A stretch of 64,000 nucleotides of DNA from Roridomyces roridus (lineage: Eukaryota > Basidiomycota > Agaricomycetes > Agaricales > Mycenaceae): NCBI GenBank assembly GCA_029378245.1, contig JARKIF010000017.1, positions 1,228,402 through 1,292,401 of the forward strand, read 5' to 3'. Positions within the stretch are counted from its first letter, which is position 1, and the number at the start of each line of letters is the position of its first letter. Of this stretch, positions 44,968 to 56,605 are shown piece after piece. Position numbers and translations under genes: made by a program. A model generated the notes under the pieces. The model was not told the DNA's origin, made no database searches, and saw nothing but the letters and a program-made list of their open reading frames with translations.

Positions 44968-46201
44968 ACTGCGAGATGGATGGGAGAATTCAGCGAGTTA
45001 TGTAGATCATATTTACACGCGGCGGATGTGCTAGAGCTCGGATTCGAGAAAAAATGTCCGTTGTGGTGCTAAGCACGAACAAAGTCTTGTGTTCGCCCGA
45101 TCCAGATTTCGGCGGAGGCCCGGGTTCGACTCCCATTGTACTTTGCTAAACAACAATGATACCACCTCCATCATTCAGCATATACGTTTGTTCCACTGGC
45201 AAATGAGTCAAAAATCTGCATTTATTAATGATTGATTATGACACGAGTATCCATCCGAACATCACCATCCCTGAACGCGAAAGAATGCTCGTTGCTCGAG
45301 AGAACAACTCCACGGTTGAACCGATGGGTTGCGTGAAGGCGTACCGATTGCCCGGGATTCATCCCCCGAGATTTCGAAGCGCCGCGTGTGCGAGGAAGAG
45401 GAATGCTAGGCCCGTTGACGGTGAACGTGCACAGTGGTGCGAAAGCCGAGAGGACACGATGGGGATCTCTTCGGTGTCTGTCCAAATGAGCTCCTCCTGA
45501 GAATTTCGCGGGAGAGCGACGGAGACCTCGACTTGAGAGTGGCTCAACACTTAAGCAGAGGGAGAGGATTGCCAGGCCAGTGTGAAAGTTGAAGTGAAAA
45601 GCAGATTGGCCCTCGACCATCCAAAGCGCCCTGAGGAAGATGGAGAGTAATCATTTCTTCCTGCACGGAAGAGCCGAGGACCCAGGACCAATGCGAACAA
45701 GAAATTGAACAGTTTGGGTGGAAGACTTCAACAACTTGGATGAGGAGTTGCGTGGAGGTGAGGGCAGGGGAGGGGGGAGGGGGGAGGGCGGGAAGAATGC
45801 ATGATTGGGGTGGATGGATATCGAAGCTACCTATATGCATTCAAGTATGCTGCTGCGTCAACACGTTCTATCGGCATTCGAAGCTGTTGAACCGGAGGGG
45901 TGTTCTGCCAAGGAAAAACTGTAGAGCTTAGGTTGGAAGTTGGCTCTGCCGGGGAGACGCGTCATCCCGGATCCGTCAGAAGGGGGAGCCCAAGGCTGTA
46001 AGCCAACCTGTAGCTGTCAACAAAGCTGTAGATCTATCAGCTATCACCGGGGAATGGAAAGGAAGGATCTCACAAAGCTGTAAGAAAGCTGTTGAAAAAG
46101 CCCCTCAGCGAGCGAGATGAGCGTAAAGAGGAAGTTCATTTGGGGATAGACTGTCAAATGTACAAACAAAAGGGAGCCATAATCTTAAAGAACGGATAAT
46201 A
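44968..46201. other. Spacer between duplicated genes
   Basis: 3' flank of copy 1 to 45140, then about 1 kb unique to this position. Open minus-strand frames (45225-45620) have no start or domain support. 45980-46100 repeats AAGCTGTA four or five times. 46170-46200 carries the TAATCTTAAAGAACGGATAA string also found at 14058. Confidence 0.35.
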
Positions 46202-46475
46202 TAAGAAAGGCCGCCGAGGGCGGCCCGATATTTTTGATGGGATCATTGCCTTTTGAGGCAGGAGGCAAGGCCTGTGACACGGGGCGCCTATTTTCATCCT
46301 TCATTTCGGCCGTCGATGTGACGCGTGCCCGAAGATGCGGTTGAAATACTGTACTTCACAGCGACGGCTGAAATGAAGGATGAAAATAGGTGTCCCGTGT
46401 CACAGGCCTTGCCTCCTGCTTCAAAGGGCAATGATACCATCAAAATCTCTGGGCCGCCTTTGGCGGCCTTCCTTA
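46202..46475. mobile_element. 274 bp fold-back element (MITE), TA target
   Basis: The two halves are inverted copies over about 110 bp (ends TAAGAAAGGCCGCC and its reverse complement with one change, through CAAGGCCTGTGACACGGG). They flank a loop of about 45 bp. TA occurs at both borders (46200-46201 and 46476-46477), as expected for Tc1/mariner-type insertion. The transcript would form a long hairpin. Confidence 0.85.
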
Positions 46476-46567
46476 TATGGTAATTCGAAGGTTTGAAAAT
46501 CGGATGTGGGTGACAGACCACAAGGCCCGAAGATCCAGTTGAAATACTACAGTGGTACAGTATAGTA

Positions 46568-46869
46568 TTACAGCTATTCTACTATTTCTTGAGAAAAGTC
46601 AATTTTTTCGTACGCTAGCCGAGCTTGATGCACCTTTTGATGCACTGATAAGCCGTACCTTTTTTGTCCACTGCGCCGGACAGACACCTGTATCCGAGAA
46701 CAGCCGAGGCAACGCCTGTGGTCGACCTGACACCGGAGCCGACGCTTGCCCGACGCTTGCCTGGCGAGAACTCCTATAAAAGGTGTGGTGCATCAAAAAA
46801 TTGATCACGCTCGGCTAGCATCCAAAAAAAAGCAACTTTTCTCAAGAAGTAGTAGATTAATGGCTGTAA
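46568..46869. mobile_element. 302 bp inverted-repeat element (MITE)
   Basis: The ends TTACAGCYATT..CTACT..TTCTTGAGAAAAGT are inverted copies over about 60 bp, including GCTAGCCGAGC and TTTTGATGCACC. No target duplication is evident. It lies immediately before copy 2 of the duplication. Confidence 0.75.
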
Positions 46870-46974
46870 CTGCAATGTTCTTTGGCGTGATGAATATACC
46901 CTGGATTCGCCGTCCGGAAATTTTGACGATGAGCAAGTCAACCAAACTTGACTGGATTCGGTTCATCAATCTCT

Positions 46975-48260
46975 GGCAGCTCCGTCGTCAAGTTGCAAGT
47001 CCTCCTTCCCGTCTTACTGTGCAGCCCAGTAACTTGCTCATTCCCCTTCTCGTTTCCATCCGAAAAACAGTTGCATTATGTCCTCCCGCATCTTACGTCG
47101 TCGCACTTCTCGGCTTTACAGACCCCTGAATGTTACTGCTCAGTGCTCCTTGGCTCACGGTGAATCACGGTGAATTATAGTTGTTCGAGGCGATGTCCGA
47201 ATACGAGGAGACGTTCACGAGAATCCCGAGCTTACCGGTTTCCCAACATACGTGGTGCCACGGCGAGCCGATGTCAGAATGGGACATGGGCGCGTAAGAA
47301 GCTCAGCAGCTCTGGCTGGCGTCTAACGGACTTGTATAAAATCAGGAGCGCAAACTGCGAATTCTTCAATATTCCTTCCCTTCACCTCATTCTTCTTTCC
47401 TCTCTCAACTCCAAACTTCTTTACATAATGTCAGACTCGGCCAAGTTCTACCCAAAACGTTTGTCGGCCAAGGTTCAATCCACCTCGGATGCTGTCGTTG
47501 CCCTGGAGCAGTGAGTCGCTCGACACTCGCTGCCATCATGAGCGCTGGATAATTTTGTTAGGGTTCTCCAAGCGCAGGAGGTGACCCCGCAAACCGTTGA
47601 ATGCTTCCAGAGACTCCAGGCTGAGGTTATCGCCCTCCGAGAGGCCGTGGGTGTAGGTCACTCACGCTGCTCGTTGACACTGCCTTGATTTAATTGATAT
47701 TGCAGTTAAACGACCGGAACGCGCTGCACAATATCCCTCCCCGTTCGTCCTCCCGCATACAATTGAATAGTGCAATCGTTGAATTACAAGATCCCAGTGG
47801 TCAACCACCTCGAAAAAACGGCCATCGCTACACTCTGGGACGAAGTGCCTCTCCAGGTTTTAGCTGACGTGCATATGCGCAACGCAGAGGCGCTGGCGAG
47901 GTACGGACAGAGCGACGCGCAGGTTTACGTCCAGTGTCACAAGTATTTGCACTTGCATCCTAGCAAGGAGGGTCCCGATTTCGTGAGTTTCCAGTTGTAT
48001 GCTTGAATGGTCGGGTGGCTAAATGATAGTTGTTGTAGCACAAGATGGTCAAGAGGACGACGATGTTGGCGCATAAACTTGCACACAACTGAACTGCGAG
48101 ATGGATGGGAGAATTGAACGAGTTATGTAGATCATATTTACACGTGGCGGATGTGCTAGAGCTCGGATTCGAGAAAAATGTCCGTTGTGGTGATAAGCAC
48201 GAACAAAGTCTTGTGTTGATCATTCTGCGCTCGACCCAGATTTGAGCGGAGCCCCGGGTT
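46975..48260 (+). repeat. Segmental duplication, copy 2
   Basis: Direct counterpart of 43430-45140. It lacks the 380 bp present at 43775-44150. Its 5' edge abuts the fold-back element pair. Confidence 0.85.
47428..48092 (+). CDS. Duplicated uncharacterised protein, copy 2, 149 aa
   Basis: Exons 47428-47510, 47562-47652, 47706-47742, 47798-47982 and 48039-48092 also sum to 450 nt. Compared with copy 1 it reads KRLSAKVQSTSD, LQAQEVTPQTVECFQRLQAE, RNALHNIPP and NHLEKTAIATLWDE. The second intron starts GTAGGT where copy 1 has GTAAGC. The TATA box at 47335 lies 88-93 bp upstream. Role unknown. Confidence 0.8.
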
Positions 48261-48593
48261 CGACTCCCATCCGGTTGACCAACGGGTATGGGTTAGACGG
48301 TCACATTGCGACGTTCAATTCCAGTGAAGGTGGGTTTGATTCCCGGCATCATGGATGAGGCGGACTATTGCCTATGCCTTGCTAGATTGGAAGACAGAAG
48401 ATTATGGAACGTGGCTTGAGTGTGGGGTCCGGGTTCGATTCCCAACATCCACCTGGTTCGGATTGAATGATTTTTTTCAGTGTACATAGCGCAGATATGA
48501 CTTGCCAGTGCGGTAGTACTAGCCCCATGCCCTCACCGTGTCACACCAGCAAACACTCTTCCTCCCTCCCTCTCAATCCCACTCACTACCGGG
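48093..48593 (+). repeat. Cluster of tRNA B-box-like sequences
   Basis: GGGTTCGACTCCC (about 48256), GGGTTTGATTCCC (about 48331) and GGGTTCGATTCCC (about 48432) follow one another at 75-100 bp. None has a matching acceptor stem or D-arm, so they are tRNA-derived relics. No protein gene is seen here. Confidence 0.45.
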
Positions 48594-49019
48594 TCATGGC
48601 ATTGGCGAGCAACCCCAGTCCATTCCCATCCACCCAGCACATACCCAAACTCGAATCCGACTCACCACCCTCGCACTCGAATGCACGGCAGTGACGATCC
48701 TCGCCCTTCTCTCCCTTCTCACCGCCCTCGTTGGCGTCAGATATCTTTTCGTTCGGCCTTCTTTACTGGTGTGCGATGGGAGCACATGGTGTCGAATATC
48801 CCTCTCCGTCGCAGCGATATCACCGGTCGTTGTCCTCAAAGTGACAGCGGCGTGATGCGCAAGACACCACCGGATGAGTGACAGTAGAACGAGAACGCAG
48901 AGTGTGGCGGCGGATACGACGATGGTGAGCTCACGCAGTAGGACGCTGAGTCGTGAGCAGGGTGTGCAGGCGCTGGCATCCTTGTCCGAGTCGTGCAGGT
49001 CCGCGCTCGAGGTTGCCAT
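48594..49019 (-). CDS. Candidate small single-pass membrane protein, 141 aa
   Basis: The frame opens MATSSADLHDSDKDASACTP and has one strong membrane segment (LTIVVSAATLCVLVLLSLI), followed by a basic, Arg-rich part (HTSKEGRTKRYLTP). The end (WVCAGWMGMDWGCSPMP) is not protein-like, so a splice within 48600-48800 may give a different C-terminus. No family is recognised. Confidence 0.4.
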   Translation of the reverse strand: MATSSADLHDSDKDASACTPCSRLSVLLRELTIVVSAATLCVLVLLSLIRWCLAHHAAVTLRTTTGDIAATERDIRHHVLPSHTSKEGRTKRYLTPTRAVRRERRARIVTAVHSSARVVSRIRVWVCAGWMGMDWGCSPMP

Positions 49020-49746
49020 GGCACGCGAGCAAGCTGGGCTAGGTTACACGTCCTGGTTTAGTTCCTCTATAAATTACTTATCTCCCCCGCCAATGCCAGC
49101 CAGATGACACGTCGGAGCTCGGCGGGTGGGTCATTGGGTGGGTAAAATTCCGATAATGCAGCATGCTTGCAGCTTGGCGCGTCTCCAAGAGTTCGGTGAA
49201 AGCCTCCTTAACGTCGTTTTTCTCGGGAATGCCCCGGAACATTGGTAGTAGCGCGGCCTAACACTCGATGTCAAGCCAGGGCAATAAGCACGTGATATGT
49301 CGGATCTGGCAGGAAAGTCCCGAGGACGCCTTCTCAGCGTTGATAAACGTCGTCGAATGACTGGCTGGCTTGTAGTCTGTCATTTCAAGAGATTGTAAGA
49401 TGACGGCTGTAGAGACAGTGTTCAAGCAGTACAGCGGGGTCGCAAGTCGAGCCCTCCGGCAACGGTGGGGATGGAAGGAAACCTCCAGCTAATTCCAGCC
49501 GGTGGCCCGAGATAAGAAGGTCGGCGAGTAAAGAAGCGTGAAGCAAGGGAAAGCATCATGAGGCATGCGAGCTGCCCGTACCCACACCCGTTCCAAGCCG
49601 TTCCGTTGTTCCAAATGTAGAGATTGAAGGCGAAGAGACGACTAATGGTATATAGTGCGACCACACAGAAGATGGAAGGATTAGTCTACTCAGTATTATA
49701 AGCGTGCACAATTTCGCGTACACACGAGAGAGAAGATACCGAATAA
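49020..49746. other. Intergenic, nothing seen
   Basis: 3' flank of the MFS gene and upstream region of the small membrane protein. No gene or repeat is supported. Confidence 0.5.
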
Positions 49747-51910
49747 TCAAGCCCCTCCCGCCCCCATCTCGATCTTCTTCCCCTTGACGCTCTTCCACTC
49801 GATAGCCAACGACCCGATGAGGGAGATGCATGCCATGGCGACCGAGACGTAGAACGTCGATACCACCGCCTGCAGGTTACATGATCAGCGGACGTTCAAC
49901 AAGTCGGCAAAAAAACACTCACATTATTATACGACTCCAACACGGCCCCAATGAACTGCGGATCGATCGCATTCTTGAGGTCCGTCGCACCCACATCGAG
50001 GACCACCTGCGGGTCGACCCCTGGCACGTTCTTGACCAACTCACGAACGAGGCGGTTCGTGAATACATTTTGGCCTATCGAAACAAAGAGCGCGCCGCCT
50101 GTGTATATACATTAGGACTGAGGGCCGGGGAGATAAACAAGGGGAACGCACCCAACGTCTGAGCGAACAGAATAATACTGGTTCCAATCGGGATATCTTC
50201 CGCCTCCAACACAACCTGCGTAGCAATGAAGGGCTGTTGTATACCTAGACCCAACCCAAGACCCATGATAATCTCGTACGGGATCCACTTGGTGTGTCCC
50301 GAGTTGACTTTGAGTGTGGTGAGCAAACCGGCGCCGATGGCGGCCATGATGGAGGAGACGATCATATAGGGGGCATAGTAGCTAGATTAGATTGGTGGTG
50401 AGAATTCGCAGGGGAGGCAGCAAGGATATCGCGATAACTCACCCGATAGCGGTGACGCCCGCCCCGGCGATGAGCGACGCGACGACGAGAGAGAGGATGA
50501 TCGGGAGATTGTCGATGCCCGAGTGTACAGCACTCACACCACGGATGGCCTGGAACCAAATCGGGAGCTAAACTTCCTTAGCCAAGAGAAGGAAAATGGA
50601 GTGAGAAAGAAAAGACGCACGTAAAAACTCAAAATCATGAACGCAGACCCCAGCGAAAACGCAAAGAACGCCCCACTCCAAACACTCCTCGTCCCAAGAA
50701 TCCTGGGTGGAATTGTTGCGCCCTCTCCTTTCCACACTTGAATCCCCACAAACGCGATGATGAGAAGCCCGAAAAACACAAAGAGCAGGATGATCCGCCA
50801 CGAGTCCCACGCATATTTTGAGCCGCCCCATTGGAGCGCGAGGAGTAGGCATACGATGGCGGGGATGAAGACGAGCGTACCCCAGGGGTCGAAAAGTTGG
50901 AACCGTTCGCCAAAGGTCTTGGCGGTGGATTTCTTGTCCGTTGAGCGGCGCGGCATTTTGAAGAGGAAGATGATGACGGCCAGGGTCACAGCACCGACGG
51001 GGAGGTTCTAAGTCAAGTTTAGTCTCGCAAGGACAATGGAGGGTACACGCACGATGTAAAAGCACCTGTATTCGTTGAGATTCACATTCAAAACGAAGAA
51101 GCAAGCGACGCACCATCTCCATGTTAATTTGTCCGTAAACACTCCTCCCAGAAGCTGGATTTCTGCATTCAGTTCTCAATGTCGGGAGGAAACAGTGTCA
51201 AAAGAACTCACCGGGCCCGCAACGCTGGCAATTCCATACATGCTCCCTATGAGGCCATTGTACATCGGCCTTCGTTCAAGGGGAACGGAGTTCGCGACGA
51301 TAACCATACTCCCCGAATAGATCCCAGCGCTGCCCAAGCCGGCGAGCGCACGACCAATGATGAGCGCGGTAGAGGTGGGCGCGGCGCCGCAGAGGAGGGA
51401 GCCAGCTTCGAAGAGTGTGATAGCTGCGACAAAGGTCCATTTGACGGGGAGGAAGGTGTAGAATTTGCCGAAGAGGAGCTGGGTCGCGGCTGTCGTCTGT
51501 CGACGAGGGGGTGAGGCGGAAGCGGAGGTGCAGAGCGGGCTGGCTACGAACCAGGAGATAACTTTTCGTAGGTCAGTGCAACGAAACAAGTGGAGGTAGC
51601 TTGAGCACGCACGCAGAGCCATACCACCCTACATCTTCCAGGGAGTGGAAATGATCAGTTATCTTTGGAATGGCCGTGGTAATGATCGTGTTGTCCTTTT
51701 CTCTGTATGAGTCTCTGTCCTGACGGAATTCGGCACGCCACGTACGAGGGAAAGGATGAAAACCGACAGACAGAGCGCGACTGTCAACAGAGCGAGTTTG
51801 AAGCCCCCGGGATACTCATCCTCTTCCTGCCTTGTTAGAGTCTCTTCGACCCCCAAGTCGGCTTTCTCGTTCAGCGGGGGGGAGTCGGGGGTATCGTCGC
51901 GGAGAGACAT
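49747..51910 (-). CDS. MFS multidrug-type transporter (DHA2-like, 14 TM)
   Basis: A proton-coupled drug or metabolite exporter of the plasma membrane. The ATG at 51908-51910 lies in caaccaccATGT; the acidic cytosolic leader is [18 protein letters not shown]. Motifs follow in order: LDNT-type [112 protein letters not shown] and [18 protein letters not shown]. The C-terminus is [18 protein letters not shown]. Splices include a 13 nt exon (GTGCTTTTACATC) that supplies the CFYI of the family signature. All joins examined are in frame, so the gene looks intact. The substrate is unknown. Confidence 0.9.
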
Positions 51911-52639
51911 GGTGGTTGCTGCCAAGGAAGAAAACGATCAATGATGTGTAGAGAAAGGGTAAGTTCCCGCCCAAGACGACTTCAACGCAGAGCATGGCAC
52001 ACCGGAGGATCAGCTGGGCGGCGAGCAAACTCTCTAGACTTCCGCACTGTCCTGGAAGGGAGAGTGCGATTGCCCATGGGGCCTACACCGCCAGGCTCTC
52101 GCTGCGGGGGCCGTTATCACTCGAGCCATGTGGTGGTCGGGAAGGACGGCTCGAGCTCGTAATGATGCTGATGACAGTGATGTGCCGGGCCCGTCACGTC
52201 ACGTGTCGCATCAGATTCCTTGTTTGCTCCCGCCACCCTCGACGCAGCCTCTGTCAGACTCTCGCAGAAGGATGGACATTCCTGTCACTGTCAGAAACAC
52301 TCTGTAGTGGAGCTGGGGTGACTTGATGACGGATACTTACACCCGCCCCGACTTGACTTGGCGACAGGCCCACTGCCACCCAGTGAACTCTTGCTATCTC
52401 CAACTTACCCTTGTTCATTTGAATACCTCCCCCACAGCACCTTCACGAGAGCTATCCAATAAGTATATTGATTCGGCGTCTAGGCTGGGTCAAGGCTGGG
52501 TTGATGTTGAAACTGCTGACCCACACAGATTCGGCATCATGGCGGTCAAAAACTGGAACGCGATGCAGGCAAGTATCGTAAGTACTACTGCGCAGCTTAA
52601 ATCCTTCGGCCCCTGTGGGAGCCATCTCGTTCCCCGCTC
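51911..52639. other. Intergenic between divergent genes
   Basis: Shared upstream region of the MFS gene (-) and the type I membrane protein (+). The palindrome-like GGCCCGTCACGTCACGTG at about 52187 contains bZIP-like ACGT cores. Nothing else is seen. Confidence 0.35.
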
Positions 52640-53404
52640 ATGCAGTTTCTCGCAGCCCTCTTCCTGCTGTTACCCGCGCTCAGTCTGGTCGGCGCCGCGT
52701 CGTTTCTGCAAAACATCACCGTTGAAGATACCTCGAAGGACATCCTGTATAGCGGTTCCAAGTTCCAATGCAGTACAGACGATTCGTGTGGCATCGCGCC
52801 TGCGCTGCAAGGGTCCTTCAAACCCAGTACGACGTTTACGAATGGGTCGATTACATTTCGGTTTACGGGTACGTCCGCTCAGTCCTCTCATTCAAATTCC
52901 TCATGTCGGCCGTGAATTTCAGGCGTAGCGTACTACGCGGAGATCGTCGTCGTCGGTTCTGCCATGGTGCAGCTCGACGGTGTACAGCCTGGAACGACTC
53001 TCGGTGGCAATCCCGGAGTGATATCCCATCTCATCTCCGCTACGGGGTTGAAGGATGAGACGCATACGCTGACGATCCACCCTACTCCGGGGCAGGTTGC
53101 CATCATTGGGCTGGAATCCCTGATTTATACGTGCGTGTCTGGGATCTTCGGTCCGAGACAATCACCTGAAACTAGAATCAGTTTGCATCACGGCGAGCAT
53201 CATCATACTGCCGCCATCGTCATCGGCGGGTTTGCCGTCGTTCTTGGAATACTGCTGGCAGCCATCTACGCTTATCGGAGGACACTGATTCTGCGGCGTA
53301 ATCGGCGAAAGAGTGAGATTTTGCGCAGGATGGACGCGGCTTGGAATCATAGCACGCTGGCGGTTGGTGAGCAGGATGAGAAGGACGTCGTGTTTGAAGC
53401 GTGA
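52640..53404 (+). CDS. Type I single-pass membrane protein, 221 aa
   Basis: Three exons (52640-52868, 52923-53130, 53176-53404) give exactly 222 codons. The signal peptide is MQFLAALFLLLPALSLVGA. An extracellular beta-rich domain follows (VEDTSKDILYSGSKFQCS, GVAYYAEIVVVGSAMVQLD, THTLTIHPTPGQVAIIGLES), with a Cys pair and NIT/NGS glycosylation sites. Then one membrane helix (AAIVIGGFAVVLGILLAAIY) and a basic, then acidic cytosolic tail (RRTLILRRNRRKSEILRRMD). Agarics encode many proteins of this layout with an Ig-like ectodomain. Ligand and role are unknown. Confidence 0.8.
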
Positions 53405-54147
53405 GGAAACATGCAGGTTTCGAATCAATTTTCTTGATGTATCTTGGGTTAGTCTCATGCCATCATTACTTCCGAGTCGATCTGACGTTCTCCCCAGATG
53501 TTTTTGAACACTGTACTCTGGTCCTCGTTCTGTGTAGTTTTGCGCAATTCTCCCGTGAAACACATTGGAAACACATTCAAGTGTATTTGTGGAAAGGCAG
53601 ACGGCCACGGCAGGTCGATCGCCACAGTGTTGACCTCGTAAGTAACTTGTGCCTTGACTCTTCTGCCTTACTTCCCGGGGAGCGGTGCTACTAGTACACG
53701 GAACAAGGCAGCACCCTAACTGACCTCAGATTTCCTCCGGCGTTGTTGAAGCCCGATATCGTTCTCTCTCGTTCTTGAATCTTGTCAAACCTCGTTGCGA
53801 AGATCTCAATTTGATGATATCACTCGGCTGCTGGCATCACGGATCAAATCACAAGTTGCTCCGTTCCTTCATCGCAACGAGCACCTAAGGAAGCTACGTT
53901 CGCGTACCTTCGGGACCGAGTAGGTACCTTAAAGTGTTGACACGAAGCGCACCTAACAGGCCCTTGCTACGACATCCATAGCCACCGACGGATCAATTAT
54001 TCCAGATTGGGAAGCACTCTTGCCACTACACCACCACCGTCTTCGACGCTTTCGCACACCACTGCCAATCCCCGCCCCGGAACGCTATACCTGCCATTCT
54101 GTCGCTCTCGGTGCTGCTTCTGGAAACCCTCCGGTGCCGCTAGACGC
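53405..54147. other. Intergenic, nothing seen
   Basis: No supported gene, repeat or RNA. Confidence 0.5.
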
Positions 54148-56151
54148 ATGTCCCTCGACTCCGCATCTCCAGTACTCCTCACCATAGGGGCCATAGCTCT
54201 CACCTACATCCTCCGGCGCAAAGCCAAGACTCTCCCTCTCCCTCCTGGACCGCGCGGCCTACCTCTGCTGGGCAACGTGCTCGACATCCCGCCTGAGAAC
54301 CACTGGGTCAAATTCGCCGAGCTGGGCGACGTCTGGGGTACGTCTTACCTCTCCACCTCCCTCTCGTCATCCAGTGAACGCCTCAGGCCCTATCGCAACC
54401 CTCCGAGCTCCCGGTCAGACCCTCATCATCGTCAACTCGCTCGCTATCGCCGAAACCCTCCTCGAAGTCCACGGAGCCAACTTTGCCGACCGTACCGTCA
54501 TCCCCATGGGCGGTGAAATCACTGGTTTCAAGAACGTTTTGGCTATGGCTCAGTATGGCGATCGCGTACGGGCGGAGCGCAAGATTTTCCACCAGCTATT
54601 CAGTACTCGTGCCAAGATCGTGGACAAATTTGGTGGCATTATTGAGGAGGAGGTACGGAGACTCCTGCTCGGGATTCTGGCCGATCCGGAGGACGTGGAT
54701 GGGCTCATTGGGCGGCGCGTCTTGTGCTCATGTCATCAGGGATTTTGGCCGACTCATAGCGACAGATTCACGGGCGCGATCACACTCAAGATCGCTTACG
54801 GCTACCACGTCCCCGACGCGCCGCAACAAGACCCTCTTCTTGAGATGTTTGAGACGGCGGGGAGGAATTTCGCACAGAGTATGAAACCAGCGGCGTTTCT
54901 GGTCGATCTCGTCCCGCTGCGTGGGTTTCACTCTAGATCTCCATTCGTGGCATGTCAAGCTTACTTATGGCACAGTCATGTATTGGCCCGAATGGTTACC
55001 CGGCGGTGACTTTCACAGGATAGGGAGAGAATGGGCTGCGCAACTGCATGCTACGGTCAACAGTGGGTACCAGTACGCCAAAGAGCGAATGGCAAGTCCC
55101 ACTCCTGGCTGACAGCAGGCTGATGGTAATGCAGACCTCCACCACATCGTGCTTCGTCTCGAGCCTGATCGAGCAGGGTAAACACGACGAATACCTGATC
55201 AAGTGGGCGGCGGCTTCGATACAGCAGGGAGGTGCTGATACAGTGCGTGTTTCTCTTCAAAATTATCTTCCCTCGTAATAACTGGTTAGTATAGACCGCG
55301 TCAGCCCTGCGCGGGTTTCTCCTCGCCATGTCCATGTACCCGGAAATCCAAGCTCGCGCTCAGCAAGAAATTGACTCGGTCGTCGCAGCCGAGGCAAGAC
55401 TCCCCACTGTGGCTGATCGCGGGCGCCTACCCTACATCGAGGCGTTGTGCAAGGAAGTTTTGAGATGGCACGTCGTTATACCGGCTGGTACGTCCGCAGT
55501 TTTCTGACTCGGGTTTTGATATCATTCCTGTTTAGTACCCCATCGAACGAGTGAGGATTTCGTGTATGAGCGAGGGGATGGGCTACCACCGTTTTTGATT
55601 CCGCGAGATTCGGTCATTGTTGCTAACATCTGGTGTGTCTTGCCCTGCCTTCCGTCCTTTCAAGATTAACTAAGTTACTGCAAACGAAGGAAATTCGCAC
55701 ATGACCCAAATATTTACGACGACCCCGAGGTATTCAACCCAAGTCGGTTCCTCGAGACATCAGAGATGGATCCGGCGCGTATTTGTTTTGGATTCGGGAG
55801 GCGGATATGTCCTGGTGCGTGACTTCAACGAGTCCACTTCTTCCGTCTGTCTGGCACCAAGGCTAACCACTTGAAGGGAAACTTCTCGCCTCTGAAACAC
55901 TCTTCATCACCGTGGCTTCTCTTCTCTCCGTCTTCCGTATCTCGAAACCGCGAATTGAGGGAGTCCCAATAAAGGAGGGGACGAAGAGGCATCCAGGGCA
56001 GACTAGTGGGATCGTTACGTGCGTGGTCTCTTCTTCTCTTGTCTTGAGCTGAGGTAGAGATGTGATTTGCAGGCATCCGATTGCGTTTCAGTGTACAGTA
56101 GAGCCGAGGGGTGAGAGGGCTGTGAGCTTTATTCGACAGGGCGAGTTGTAA
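54148..56151 (+). CDS. Cytochrome P450 monooxygenase
   Basis: A membrane-anchored heme monooxygenase of the ER. The anchor ([19 protein letters not shown]) and the [14 protein letters not shown] hinge are present. The oxygen-binding I-helix reads GGADTTAS, the K-helix ExxR is EALCKEVLR, the meander has FNPSRFLE, and the heme loop is [10 protein letters not shown] with its Cys ligand. About nine exons are used. One intron (about 55092-55134) begins GCAAGT, so it is a GC-AG intron, and splicing it joins AKERM to [10 protein letters not shown] in frame. The C-terminus is [19 protein letters not shown] with TAA at 56149. Everything needed for activity is present. The substrate cannot be told; agarics have many such enzymes for lignin-derived aromatics and secondary metabolism. 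Confidence 0.9.
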
Positions 56152-56430
56152 CTGATTGGACAATGGATGATCTTGAATTTGGATCGAGAACGGCGCACTG
56201 CGTTCAATTCCCGGTGCCCCGCTTGAGCCTTTCGGAGCAGGTTTTTTAGTCCCTCAAGACGCCGAACTCCGGGTCACCGATTACAAGATCGTTTAACGTT
56301 TAATTACCTACTCCCAATCGTTGTAGTTGTTGTAGTTTGAGAGCGAATGGAAATCATCACGGCGAGTGAGCACTGAGCTAGGCTTGGCAGCACCATATGC
56401 ATCCTTGTTCGTGTGTCGGCATATCACCCT

Positions 56431-56605
56431 GCTTGCGCAGAAGCCATACGAGCCATTGGATGGCTTTTTTGACGTGCGCGTCATATGGCTAATTTAGGTG
56501 CAAAAGCCATTCAATGGCTCCAACGAGCCAATTTTGGCAGAGTGGAGCCATATGACGCGCACGGCCAAAAAGCCATCACGTGGCTCATATGGCTTCTGCG
56601 CAAGC
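56431..56605. mobile_element. 175 bp fold-back element (MITE)
   Basis: The ends GCTTGCGCAGAAGCCATA are inverted over about 60 bp through GTGCGCGTCATATGGCT. The loop contains further short AGCCATT/AATGGCT inverted copies. No target duplication is evident. B-box-like strings lie on both sides (GCGTTCAATTCCC at about 56192 and GGTTCGATTCCCG at about 56751). The rest of 56152-56883 holds no gene. Confidence 0.75.

Larger units (their letters stand above)
43430..45140 (+). repeat. Segmental duplication, copy 1
   Basis: It matches 46975-48260 in the same orientation and order: CGTCGTCAAGT flank, TTGTTCGAGGCGATG, the TATA region, the whole 149 aa gene, and a 3' flank ending in a B-box-like GGGTTCGACTCCC. 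Copy 1 has about 380 bp (43775-44150) that copy 2 lacks. Confidence 0.85.

Noticed and set aside
45225..45620. 131-codon minus-strand ORF
   Set aside because: No start context, no splice support and no recognisable pattern; several overlapping frames are equally open.
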